A stretch of 64,000 nucleotides of DNA from Stomorhina lunata (lineage: Eukaryota; Arthropoda; Insecta; Diptera; Rhiniidae): contig OW121741.1 of NCBI GenBank assembly GCA_933228675.1, positions 78,964,040-79,028,039 on the forward strand. The letters are read 5' to 3'. Both the position numbers and the translations under genes were made by a program. Below the pieces are notes generated by a model. It did not search any database. It worked only from the letters and a program-made list of their open reading frames with translations, and had not been told where the DNA came from. The stretch's first letter is position 1; each line of letters starts with the position of its first letter. Shown in pieces: positions 37,537 to 50,645 of the stretch.

Positions 37537-38326
37537 TTGTTTAAATTGTCATTTATTTACAAGTTTGTGGGATGCACTTGCACGATTTGTTTTTATTTGT
37601 TAAGTGAATATTTAAAAAAAAAATTATATAATTTTTAAAAGTTTACATAACGTATTTGTTTTTAATGGATTTTATGACTTGCTTTCATATTTAAACACAT
37701 AAACATTTGTTTGTATATTTCTTAACATTTTCACAGTCTACAATGTAGACTCTACATTAGGGCGTCTCGAAAAAAAAAGTTCGCCGTACACCACCGAATA
37801 TAAAGTATTGTTGCAAGGCAGTTTCGAAAATTTTTTTTAAATTTTTTTCGCCGCACATTGGGATCGCCAAAATACATTTTTTGTTATATCTTCGGCATTT
37901 TTATTCGAATCTTAAAGTGTGATATATCGATGTTTTTGTCTCGAGGAGGCCAATATTTTGCTTTAATAGTCATTAATCTCAGATATCCAGTTGTAGTATT
38001 TATCCATCAGACCTCAGTTCCTACCACCCTAATGTACCCTACTAATATGAGAAAATTAAAGCTCTTAAAAAATCGTTAAACTTTTACTAAGAACTAAACT
38101 TTTACCGAACTAATTAAAACAAGAAATTTTTCTTTTTACCGCACATTGGGGTCGCCAAAATACATTTTTCGTTATATTTTCGCCATTTACAGTTGAATCT
38201 TTAAGTGTTATATATCGATGTTTTTGTCTAAAAAAGGCTAAAGTTTTGTATTAATAATCATTGACCTCAAGTACACTCTTCTAGTATTTACCCATGATAT
38301 CTCAGCTCATACAATAAGAATAAAAG

Positions 38327-39113
38327 CAAGTAAGAAAGTGCTATAGTCGGTCAAGCCCGACCAAACGATACCCTTCATCACTAAGGTCAAAGATGTTATT
38401 TTTCCTGTATAAAGACAAATATTTGCTAAATTTTGCCGTCATACAAACATTTTATTAAAACTTGTAAATTTACTTATATGAGAGCTAGGGTCAAATGTGG
38501 ACCGATTATCTCGAAATTTGGCAAATTGATTACAGTTGTTAAAAAAATTATGTATGCAAAAAATAAACTCAAAACTCTCATTACCTTTAGATTTACGAGC
38601 GTTTTAGTGATTTTTTGTCTCATTTAGTGCGTTTTGACAGAAGAGTTTGTATGGGACCTATGGTCAAAGGTGGACCGATTTCAACGAAATTTGGTACAGT
38701 GATTTAAGTTTACATAAGCAGTATTTATTTTAAATTTCATGAAAAAATATTGATTGTGGCCAATATATCAATTCCGGGAAGTGGGACCTATGGGAGGTAC
38801 CATAAATAATGGACCGATTTTGACGAATTTCAATAGCCATGGTCCCATTATCAAAAAAAAATGATCGGTGCCAAATTTAATCAAATTATCTTTAGAATTG
38901 CGACCTGTAGATGTTGATTACAAGGTTTACATGGGGGTCCAGCCAGCCAGCCAGACGGACGGACGGACGGACGGACGGACATCGCTAAATCGACTCAGAA
39001 GGTGATTCTAAGCCTATTGGTATACTAAAAGATGGGTCTAAGACAAATATTTCTATGCGTTACATACATCAGCACAATTTATAATACCCTTTCCACCTAT
39101 GGTGGTGAAGGGT
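38327..39113 (+). repeat. mini-me-like repeat M1, copy f
   Basis: Complete unit: 'aagtaagaaagtgctatagtcgg' to 'cacctatggtggtgaagggtat', with a (GACG)n tract at 38950-38980 before the core. Confidence 0.75.
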
Positions 39114-39239
39114 ATACAAATTAATGTAAAATTAGAAAATTTTAATCAATTTTGTCTTTGAACGATCCAATTTTGCCATATTTTTGACGACTCACGTGTT
39201 TAGAAAAAATGTGGCCCATGCATTAGTGACAGCCATGGC

Positions 39240-39945
39240 TAGAGTTGCCAGACACAAATCCTGAAAAAGCTGGACATATGGGAAAAAAAGCTTGACAACC
39301 CAAAAATTAGCTGGACATTAAAAATAAAAAACTTGCTTTAATAATTTGCTTCGATGAATCTTTCAATTTTTGATAAACCGAATACCGCAGCGATATCGAG
39401 AGAAAATGAAATCGTCCGAGATGCTACAGCTAATACATCTGAAACAATTTTCAACAGAAAACACATTCTACTTGCGTTTGTCGATGACATTGATATCATG
39501 GGACGGACACACATTTCGCGATTCGACTGCAGCCTTTTCAAGTATCGGGAAGGAATGTAATAAAATAGGTCTAGTTGTCAATGAATCAAAACAAAACTTA
39601 AGAATTTGACCACATGTGATCATTGAGAACTATAGCTATGAGGTTATAAAAGAATTTGTTTATCTTGGTACCGACGTCAACATAATTCACGACATAAGTT
39701 TCAAATTCAAACATTGAATCATACTTGCCAACAATGGGGAAATTTTATAGAGGGTTATTTTATTGCAAAATGAACTTGATCAGGCAATCAATTAATCAAT
39801 GCATAAATCACTTAAGTGATTTTTCATAAAAATAGTTTTTCTTTAAAAATATTTAGTTTTTGACCTATCAGCTGGACAAATTTAATTTTAGCTTGGCACT
39901 GGACAAGCATTAATCCAGTCGAATCCAGTCTGACTGGCAACCCTG
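39240..39945. mobile_element. hAT-like element O, copy 1, with RTE reverse-transcriptase fragment
   Basis: Ends TAGAGTTGCCAGAC and CTGGCAACCCTG are inverted repeats, and the subterminal 'ctggacat' and 'tccagtcgaatccagtc' stretches match copy 2 at 50678-51579. The inner plus-strand frame at 39354-39600 reads FVDDIDIMGRT, a variant of the YADD motif region of RTE-type reverse transcriptase. No target duplication is left in this copy. Confidence 0.7.
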
Positions 39946-40576
39946 ATTCACTCTCAAAGTTAATAAAATTCTGAAATTGTGGAAAGAAGATTTCACGTTA
40001 CTTCATTTCTGGCAGATAGAATCTTTGTATAGCCATCTGAAAGCACTAGCCGATCTGTTATCATCAACAACAAAATATTGTCACTGTGAAAAAAGGTGGC
40101 GATATTTTCTATCGGCCGACGAAGGATTTGTTGAACGTCGTTCGATGATATAACAAAAAATGTATTTTGGCGATCCCAATGTGCGGCAAAAACAAAAATT
40201 GCTTGTTTTTAATAGTTCGGTTAGAATTGTCGAAAAACTTCCTTAGTAAAAGTATACCGATTTTTTAAGATCTTTAATTTTCTGATATTAGGGTGGTACA
40301 TTAGGGTTGTAGGAACTGAGGTCTGATTAATAAATACTACAACTAGATATCTGAGATTAATGACTATTAAAGCCAAATATTGGCCTCCTCGAGACAAAAA
40401 CATCGATATATCACACTTTAAGATCCGACTGTAAATGCCGGAGATATAACGAAAAATGTATCTTGGCGACCCCAATGTGCGGCGAAAAAAATTTAAAAAA
40501 TGTTCGAACTGTCTTACAACAATACTTTATATTATTTTTTTTTTCTTCCATATAGTCGAGACGCTCTACTCTACAT

Positions 40577-41778
<1,202 letters not shown>

Positions 41779-41854
41779 CTGGTTGACCGAGCCTTGCTCG
41801 GAGCTTTATGATAAGCATTTTGAGGAAAATTTTTAAGTTTTTATATATTTTATA

Positions 41855-43110
41855 AAGAGTGCTCTAAATAAAATTTGTAGTTGGATTTTCTTAAATAAAA
41901 ATCAAACCTTTTAATATAAAAACTCTACAAAATACGCAAATATAATGACATATTATACAAAATCATTTAGCATTAAAATGTTTACTTAGTACTCGGGTTT
42001 TGCAAAATTATCGACTTTTTTCGGAAACCCTCCCATTAAAGAATTTACAGTTGCATCTGATACCTTTTTGGAGCATGTGTTCCACCTGCGCTTAAAATCG
42101 GACATGTTCTTGGAAATGTTTCCTGTGTTCTTCAATTCCTTTTTTACCAGAGCCCAATACCTTTCCACAGGCCGAAGTTCTGGACAATTAGGTGGATTTG
42201 CCTCTCTTGGTACAAAAATTACATTATTCTTTGAGTACCACTAAAGTGCCTTTTTTCCATAATGGCATGATGCCAAATCGGGCCAAAAAAATGTAGGCAC
42301 TCCTTTATATAAATTTCTGTGTTTATTGTGCCAGATGCCACAAATACTTTACTTCTTTTGCCACAACTGCAAATAGCTTGCCACACGAGAAACTTCTTAG
42401 GGAATTTTGTTTGTTTTTTTGTGCGAAACTCTTGCCGAACATTGCCCCGTTTATCAGCAACATAAAAATCTTGACCAGGAAGTTGAGAAAAGTCTGCCAG
42501 TACGTATGTTTCATCATCCATCACACAACAGGTGTATTTTTTTTATAAAATCAGACTTCAATTTTTTCGCTCGTTTTTTTTTGCTTCTAAGTTCTTTATA
42601 GCATTGCGATCTGGAACCTTTTGGACTTTGTATGTCTTCAGTCCAGCATAAGCTTTGACTCTATGTGCAAAATTCGTAGAACATTTCACCGTACGAGCTG
42701 CTTTTCTTAAAGAAGTGTTAGGCGCTCTTCGAAAGAGTCGCTCGACTTCTTTTGCCTTACCAATATCTGTAGGACCTTTTTTCCTCCCTGATCCAGGTGT
42801 TCTTTCAATGCTCAGGTTTTCCTTATACCGTCTGATGGCATTAGAAACCGTTCGAGGGTCAACTTTCAAATTTTTAGCTATTTTTTTAAAAGTCCATGAC
42901 GGATTTTTTTGAAAAGTTTTAATTATATTTTCACGAACTTTTTTTTCGCAGTCCATTTTGATTGAAATAACTATTGAAAATTAATAATTTCTAAAATAAT
43001 AGTATCTGATATATCTATAGAACTAACTTGATCAAAAAATAAATTATTTCTTGCACTATGGATAAATTTTGTCTAAAATAGTAAATGCATATTTTTTTTA
43101 GAACACTCTT
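41855..43110 (-). mobile_element. ITmD37E-type Tc1/mariner transposon
   Basis: 1256 bp with inverted ends AAGAGTGCTCTAAA / AAGAGTGTTCTAAA and TA on both sides (41853-41854 and 43111-43112). Copies B and D read 'ttttatattataaagtgc' across the same site with one TA, so the boundaries are exact. The transposase on the minus strand is broken. Confidence 0.9.
41986..42956 (-). pseudogene. DD37E transposase, frameshifted
   Basis: Starts MDCEKKVREN with an N-terminal helix-turn-helix (TFKKIAKNLKVDPRTVSNAI) and a GRKKG basic motif. The first catalytic Asp lies in VMDDETYVLAD, the second in WPDLASCHY, and the Glu in CPELRPVERYW. 37 residues separate the second Asp and the Glu, which is the ITmD37E class. 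Lesions are two frameshifts in poly(A) runs around 42545-42565 and a TAG at about 42241-42243 in the catalytic stretch. It would be the transposase of the element at 41855-43110; this copy is inactive. Confidence 0.85.
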
Positions 43111-44506
43111 TATTATAAAGTGCTAAAATAAATTTAGAGGAAAGACATTGTAGAAATATTCAGTTAAATTTGAATTATTTGATTTATTTTGTCCGACCAA
43201 CACATAGTTTGCATAGTTTATAGTTTAACTCATTTTGAATAATTTTGGAAATTATTCATATCAACAGATACCTCCGTCGACTCATGCGCAATAACTTTGC
43301 TAAAGATTATAGTCTGATCAAATGCACAGTTTACGATTTAATTCATTTTGAGTAGTTTGCAGTGGCGCCACCTGTCGGACTTTGCTCATTCCAATTCATA
43401 AACCTTCTTAGGCTTATCCGTAACAACTTTGCTGACGATTATAGCATGATTAAATGTTCAGCATACGATTAAATTGACTTTGAGTAAATTTCAGTGGCGC
43501 CACCTGTCGAAATTTCTTCATACCAACTAAGAAACCTTCGTCGGCTCATGTGCAACATCTTTGCTAAAGATTGTAGCATGATTAAATGTACAGATTACGA
43601 TTAAATTGACTTTGAGTAAGTTTCTGTAGCGCCACCTGTCGGAAATTATTCATACCAACTAAAAAGCCTTCGTCGGCTCATGCGCTACAACTTTCCTAAA
43701 GATCATAGCATGATCAAATGTACAGTTTACGATTTAATTAATTTTTAGTAATTTTCCGTGGCGCCATCTGTCGGAAATTAGTCTTATCAACTTTAAAACC
43801 TTCGCCGGCTTATCCGCAACATATTCGCTAAAGAGCATAACACAATCAAATTCACAGTTTACTATTCTATAAAGAACATACATACAGACAAACATTAATT
43901 TGTTTAAAATAATACAAATTTTTCCCCCTTTTTATTCCCTAATTTCTAAAAGTTCCATATGTATATTTGGTACTTTTTTGGTGCCAATTGAATTCGGTAC
44001 ATTTTTTTAAAACACATTTAACATAATGTATAATGTTCCTATTCATATTACTTTGGAGATGTTAAGTTATCATTTTATCCCTTTTTTACCCATTTTGGCT
44101 CCAAAATCCAAAAAGTACCAAATACGTGTTTCATGTTTTTTTTTACATCTATTGATTGCAGTACCAAGTTTCTTTCTATATTCTTTAGTTTAAAATATAA
44201 GAGTGGGTTAAAAAGGTGCCAAAAAAACTATTTTCACCCTTTTTTACCCCCTATCGGACATAGTTTCATAAAAGTACCAAACACCTGTCCGCTTATTTTC
44301 AAAGTTGTTTAAAACGTAATTTTAATTTTGTTTCTATACCTATTACTTTAGGAGACATAGCGTTTTCGATTTTTTCCCCTTTTTACCCGTTTTTACCCTC
44401 TTAGAGGCAAAAGTTCTAAAAGTTCCTTCTTCTTCGACCTATACATCAAAAAACATACCCACTGTCCAAATTTTATCAAAATCGTTAGAGCCGTTTTCGA
44501 GATAGC

Positions 44507-44569
<63 letters not shown>

Positions 44570-44590
44570 TATTGCTCGTTTAAGAATATA

Positions 44591-46052
44591 AGTACCTGGT
44601 AGACCGAGCCTTGCTCGGAGCTTTATGATAAGCATTTTGAGGAAAATTTTAAAGTTTTTATATATTTTATATTATAAAGTGCTAAAATAAATTTAGAGGA
44701 AAGACATTGTAGAAATATTCAGTTAATTTTGAATTATTTGATTTATTTTGTCCGACCAACACATAGTTTGCATAGTTTACAGTTTAACTCATTTTGAATA
44801 ATTTTGGAAATTATTCATATCAACAGAAACCTCTGTCGACTCATGCGCAACAACTTTGCTAAAGATTATAGTCTGATCAAATGCACAGTTTACGATTTAA
44901 TTCATTATGAGTAGTTTTCTGTGGCGCCACCTGTCGGACTTTGCTCATTCCAATTCATAAACCTTCTTCGGCTTATCCGTAACAACTTTGCTGACGATTA
45001 TAGCATGATTAAATGTTCAGCATACGATTAAATTGACTTTGAGTAAATTTCAGTGGCGCCACCTGTCGAAATTTCTTCATACCAACTAAGAAACCTTCGT
45101 CGGCTCATGTGCAACTACTTTGCTAAAGATTGTAGCATGATTAAATGTACAGATTACGATTAAATTGACTTTGAGTAAGTTTCTGTAGTGCCACCTGTCG
45201 GAAATTATTCATACCAACTAAAAAGCCTTCGTCGGCTCATGCGCTACAACTTTGCTAAAGATCATAGCATGATCAAATGTACAGTTTACGATTTAATTAA
45301 TTTTTAGTAATTTTCCGTGGCGCCATCTGTCGGAAATTAGTCTTATCAACTTTAAAACCTTCGCCGGCTTATCCGCAACGTCTTCGCTAAAGAGCATAAT
45401 ATGATCAAATTCACAGTTTACTATTTTATAAAGAACATACATACAGACAAACATTCATTTGTTTAAAATAATATTAATTTTCCCCCTTTTTATTCCCTAA
45501 TTTCTAAAAGTTCCATATGCATATTTGGTACTTTTTTGGTGCAAATTAAATTCGGTACATTTTTTTAAAACGCATTTAACATAATGTATAATGTTCCTAT
45601 TGATATTACCTTGGAGATGTTAAGTTATCATTTTATCCCTTTTTTACCCATTTTGGCTCCAAAATCAAAAAAGTACCAAATACGAGTTTTATGTTTCTTT
45701 TACATCTATTGATTGCAGTACCAACTTTCTTTCTATATTCTTTAGTTTAAAATATAAAAGTGGGTTAAAAAGGTGCAAAAAAAACTATTTTCACCCTTTT
45801 TTACCCCCTATAGGACATGGTTTCAAAAAAGTACCAAACACCTGTCCGCTTATTTTCATATCTGTTTAAAACGTAATTTTAATTTTGTTTCTATACCTAT
45901 TACTTTAGGAGATATAGCGTTTTCGATTTTCCCCTTTTTACCCGTTTTAACCCTCTTAGAGGCAAAAGTTCCTTCTTCTTCGACCTATACATCAAAAAAC
46001 ATACCCACTGTCCAAATTTTATCAAAATCTTTAGAGCCGTTTTCGAGATAGC

Positions 46053-46133
<81 letters not shown>

Positions 46134-46166
46134 TATATATATAATTATTGCTCGTTTAAGATATAA
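44591..46166 (-). mobile_element. Helitron-like element, copy D (complete)
   Basis: 3' end 'agtacctggtagaccgagccttgctcgg' at 44591; 5' end at about 46166 after a (TA)n run (46057-46142) and 'attattgctcgtttaag'. The unit layout matches copy B, including five units of about 130 bp. Copies C and D are head-to-tail. Confidence 0.7.
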
Positions 46167-46649
46167 GATTCGTTCTTTGTTCACCTTAAACTTTTAGTAT
46201 GTCAAATTTGGTCATTCAATTATAAAATAAAGTCTCCGTGTGCCTAAGGTTGTAAATTTAACTTTCTATTGGAAACTAACAAAAAAATTCCTATTAACAA
46301 ACTTTAATTAAATTTATTTATTACATTTTATAACTCTAAATATTTTTTGCCAAAATCATGAATAACGAAAAAATTTTATTTACTTATGATATGGGAAAAT
46401 AATATCCAACATATTTTTGAACAATATTAAAACAGAATCCAACAAAAAAACGCCAACTATATTGAAGTGAAATTTAAAAAATCCCGCATATAAAAATGTT
46501 CAATTTACCAAATACAGTAGTTATTGGATATAGGAAACTGTTTTTAATAAAGATGTATTTTTATGAATTCTTCTTTAGAGGAACTTTTAATAATTTCCAA
46601 CATTTTTTTACAAATTCTTAAGAACACAAAATTTAAATATAATTAAAAA
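46167..46649. other. unassigned AT-rich spacer
   Basis: No gene or repeat recognised. Confidence 0.4.
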
Positions 46650-48172
46650 CAAGTAAGAGTGTTATATTCGGCTGAGCCGAATCTTGTATACCCACCATCA
46701 AGTTGTACGATAGTGCAGCTAATTTAAAATGTTGACCAAATGTGGTATTGTTGGAAATATATTTGGATTAAATTCGGTTGCAGTGGTATAGTTACTACAG
46801 TGGTTTCCCAAGTATTTACCTTGGACAAAATGCTGTTCCATATCCGAATATAGTTTTACATTAATAAGCTGTTTCGTTGTGCCATAAACATGTTGATAAC
46901 AACACGGTTCGTATATTTTGTTAGGAGTTCCTAATGAATCTACCGTGTATAAAATCTGGACCTAACATTGATTGATAGCTATCTAATTTCGTAGATGCAA
47001 TCTTAATATACTGAATCTACCTCAAAATCTTTTTGATTGTAGATACAAAAAGGGGATGTTATATATATAAGAACTATAGCCAAATGTTGACCGATTGTTA
47101 CAAAATTTAATATACTGGCTGATATTAATATTAAGTTTATTTGTGCAAAATTAAGTGGCCATAGCTGACATAGTTTATAACTTAATAGCTTTTAACTGGC
47201 GTTTGTGGCATTTTAGTGGTTACCGGGAGCGGTTTTTATATGAAAGCTATGGTCAGAAATGGGCCGATTGCTATAAAATTTGACATATTCACTGAAAGTT
47301 GCATAAAACTTCTATGTTCTAAATTTTGTAGTCATAGATTTTACAATTTTATTCAATTTATCAGCCTAAATGTGATTTCCGGGGCAGGGTTATATGGGAG
47401 CTCTAACTAAATGTGAACTGATTTTACCCATTTTCAGCACACAATTTCTATAACATATCTAAAATACTTTTGATAAATTTTGTCTCTCTAGCTCTTGTAG
47501 TTAAGGAGCTATCGCGATTTTCTCTGACGGAAAGACGGACATAAACCCCCTTTTCTTTTTGTATTTTTGTGTTTCCGTAAGTTTTTTATATGGGAGCTAT
47601 GGTCAAATGGTGACCGATTGTGACAAAAGTTTGCACACTGGTTGGCATTAACACAAGACCTCCTCGTGCTAAATTTAGATTTATTGCCATTTAAGTGTAT
47701 TTTAGGTGAAATGTTGGCTGTTTTCGTAAGTTTTTTGTATGGGAGCTATGACTAAATGTCAACCGATTTTGATGAAATTTTATATGCTGCCTAGGGCTTA
47801 TGCAATACTTCCATATACCAAATTTTATCATCATAGCTATTATAGTTTGTCATTTGTTAGCAAATAAGCGATTAGCGTAGGCGAGGTTATACGGGAGCTA
47901 TAGTCAAATGTTAATCGATTTTGCCCAATTTCAATACCAAAATTTTCTGATGAAGATGAAGAATGTTTTTCCTTAGTTTCAGTAAGCTAGCTCCTTTCGT
48001 TTAGGCGTTATCGTGATTTCAACAGACAGACAGACAGACGGACATCACTCAAACGTCTTAGAATTCCATAAGGATTCAGAATATATATCGTTTTTGAGCC
48101 AATATTAAGGAAATTACAAACGGAATGACAATCTCAATATACCCCCCATTCTTTTTGATGGTGGGTGTAAAA
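46650..48172 (+). repeat. mini-me-like repeat M2, copy f (complete)
   Basis: From 'aagtaagagtgttatattcggctgagccgaatc' to 'ccccattctttttgatggtgggtgtaa', with an ACAGACAGACAGACGGAC tract at 48022-48042. It is the best uninterrupted M2 unit (about 1.5 kb) and gives the empty site of the DD41D mariner. Confidence 0.75.
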
Positions 48173-49394
48173 AATGGCAGACTTGCCAATTTCTGGAAGA
48201 AACTTCACCATCCCATAGTAAAATTGTGGTCTTTTTAGCCCTTTCTATTATGCTGAGCTTGAAAATTTGCTTCTTATTCATTAATACTACAAGGTACAGT
48301 CCAGAAAAGGGATTTTAGTGTCCCCAGATAAGATGCGTTCCACTGCCGGATTTTTGTATATTCTGGTTAACAGAACCACGAATAATTAAGTATTGTTTGG
48401 ATTTATTGCAAGAACGTTATTGACCGCCCATTTCAATCTCAGGAACGTGAAAACAATTATTGCTCCATTATTATTACATTATAATGATAATTATCAGCGT
48501 ATGAAAAGACCTTACACAACCTTACCTTTATATGACGTTGAGCTTGAAACCCAGCTTCTTTTTCATTAATACTACAAGTTACAGTCCGAAATAGGTTTTA
48601 CTGATGGGTTTTGGATATCTTGATTAACACAACTACGAGTAAGTTAGCCTTATTTGGATTTATCAAAAGACCTTTATGGATCGCTCATTTCCCTTACTAT
48701 TACTTCATCATCTGCGTATGTGAAAGACTTACACAAATCTCCTTTAGGGATATCAGAATATAGTTCAAATCTAGGTAGAGCAGATATTTAGAACAACATT
48801 TCTTAGATGTTACTTTGCCAATAAATCTATTTAGGTTTGCCACCCTTATTTGGACTTAAACGTCTCTTTATAATGCTTTCACTCCCAGATTAGATAGAGA
48901 TTTAATTATCTCAAGTTATGTTATTAAAAGCTGCTTCTATATCTATAGGCTTGTAGGTATGGATCGGCGCAAAGAGAACGGAACAAAAAAATAGTCGGAA
49001 GAGTTGCCATTTTTTATACCTTTAACTAAAATAGGTATTTTTTTAAATGTGTAATTCTAACGTTTTAAAAAGAAAAAGTTTTCTATTCCATTTTTTTATC
49101 AAAAATTTTTCTATAAAAATTTTTTTTATCAAAAAAAATTTTTTTTTCAAAAAATAACAAAATAGTCGGGATGTAAATATTATTCAAAAAGAAGTGTATT
49201 TGCATTTGATCCCAAATCTGTTACATTTATTTATTAATGTAACATTTCTTCACAGCATTCTGCATATAGTAGCCGACGGCGACAGCAATAATGTGGGAAG
49301 TGAAGGTAGATGAAAACTGAAAAATGTTTGTTTTTGTTCAGTCGATAATCTACGCTTTTACTTTTGGTTTATGAACATAATTCTTAATAGTTAT
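48173..49394. other. degenerate non-LTR retrotransposon debris and AT-rich spacer
   Basis: 48500-48960 holds scattered words similar to the RT fragment at 11400-11550 ('actcccagattagatagagatttaat', 'gctgcttctatatct'), and the 'attaatactacaag-tacagtcc' block occurs twice (48282 and 48568). No frame survives. 49080-49150 is A/T low-complexity sequence. Confidence 0.35.
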
Positions 49395-49560
49395 GTTTGT
49401 AAATTTAGTAATAATGCGAGTTTTTCGATCTGTCTAAATTGGGGATAATCCTGAAGAGATGGCTTAACCAACCATCGAAACGCGTCGAGGAATTTGGTTT
49501 CTCCGCAAACATTTTTTGGCTTTTTATCAATAAATTGGTCTGTTACATTAGTAAATGAAT
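49395..49560 (+). mobile_element. Penelope-like element remnant, copy 2
   Basis: Reverse-complement match to 21640-21850, with 'gagtttttcgatctgtctaaattggggataatcc', the ribozyme core and 'aacattttttggctttttatcaataa'. Confidence 0.55.
49444..49493 (+). ncRNA. degenerate hammerhead ribozyme
   Basis: The stem II hairpin (ATGGCTTAACCAACCAT), CGAAAC, the GCGTC cleavage region and GAGGA are kept. The 5' core reads CTGAAGAG instead of CTGATGAG, and three bases of the stem I strand are lost. It is probably inactive. Confidence 0.55.
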
Positions 49561-49830
49561 GTAACAGATTTTTGAAAAATTTTTTATAGAAAATTTTTTT
49601 ATCAAAAATTTTTCCATACAAAATTTGTTTGTCAAAAATTTTTCTATAGAAGATTTAAAATATAAAAATATTTGTATCGAAAATTTTTACAAAAAAATAT
49701 TTTTAACGAAAAATTTTTTATAAAATCTAATTTTTATCGAACAATTTTCCAAAGAAAAATATTTTTATTAAAAATTTTTCTTAAAAAAAATGTTTGGATC
49801 GAAAATATCTAAAAAATATAAAAAAACTAA
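49561..49830. repeat. A/T low-complexity repeat
   Basis: Repeated 'atcaaaaatttttctataaaaa'-like words, about 22-40 bp apart, degenerate. Similar words occur at 49080-49150 on the other side of the Penelope remnant. Confidence 0.55.
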
Positions 49831-50399
49831 AATTGTTTAATATTAGAATTTATTTCTGTTTTGAAAAATATTCCCAATGTTTACAAAAATAATAGCGTCG
49901 TGGCAACAATGTTCGATATTATATTTCATTGTTCTCTCGAGCCATGTATTTTGTTGCTATGAATTGGATTTTGATTTGTTTCTTGCCTATTTTGTTTTTG
50001 TCTTTTCTTTTAAAAAAGCGGCACCAACCAACTCTGTTAACATCCAAATTCCAACAGAATGATTTTAATACTCATTTTCACGAGTCTTATTAATGATCGT
50101 GGTATTAACGAAAATTAAAAATATTCATTGGCTACTGGTGGTATGGCTTACTCATGCTTATAGGTCTAATATTAGAAAGATTTAAAGCTACTGATAGCCC
50201 ATACTTGTTGCAACACTATCCACACAGGGCTCCTCAAAATAGTTGTCAGAAAAGTGGGTATCCAGGAGCAACTTCAACTACTGAATGTTTTACCAGCAGG
50301 TTCAACACTACGACGTCTTTCTCCCCTTGAATTCAATCAAAGCGCTGTGTGACCTTTCCACGGTCATTTCCACTTAAATGCCTTAAAGAAACAGGTTTG

Positions 50400-50645
50400 T
50401 CTCATTGAAGGATGCTCTGACTTAGTTGCTAAACACGTTGACTACTTAGCATAACATATATTCTGCCTGGGTTCAGAGCCTCACTCACGGAAAAATTATT
50501 TTTTACCTTAGCATCCTCTATCACAGGTAAGCACTGCAGCACTAGCTACTACACTACCGTCATTGTAAATGAAATAAAATTGGCTGTAGAACAAATAGAT
50601 TAAATAACATGTCTACCTGACAGCAGATGGCGCATCTTTACTGTT
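50400..50645 (+). repeat. possible old SINE, unit 1 of a pair
   Basis: Similar in order to 50646-51745 minus its insertion: 'cataacatatattctgcctgggttc' / 'cacaacatacaaattttttgaatgggttc', 'cctctatcacag' / 'ctccatcacag', and 'cctgacagcagatggcgc' / 'cctgacaacagatggcgc'. The GGGTTC-AG--CC segment resembles a decayed pol III B-box. Confidence 0.4.

Larger units (their letters stand above)
37758..40568. mobile_element. long-TIR hAT-like element N, copy 2 (shell)
   Basis: 2811 bp between exact CTCTACAT duplications (37750-37757 and 40569-40576). Ends TAGGGCGTCTCGA and TCGAGACGCTCTA. The inverted arms are about 420 bp, each with 'tcgccaaaatacatttttt', 'tgatatatcgatgtttttgtctcgagg' and 'agacctcagttcctac' or mirrors. 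It contains an M1 repeat (38327-39113) and an O element (39240-39945). No transposase. Confidence 0.85.
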
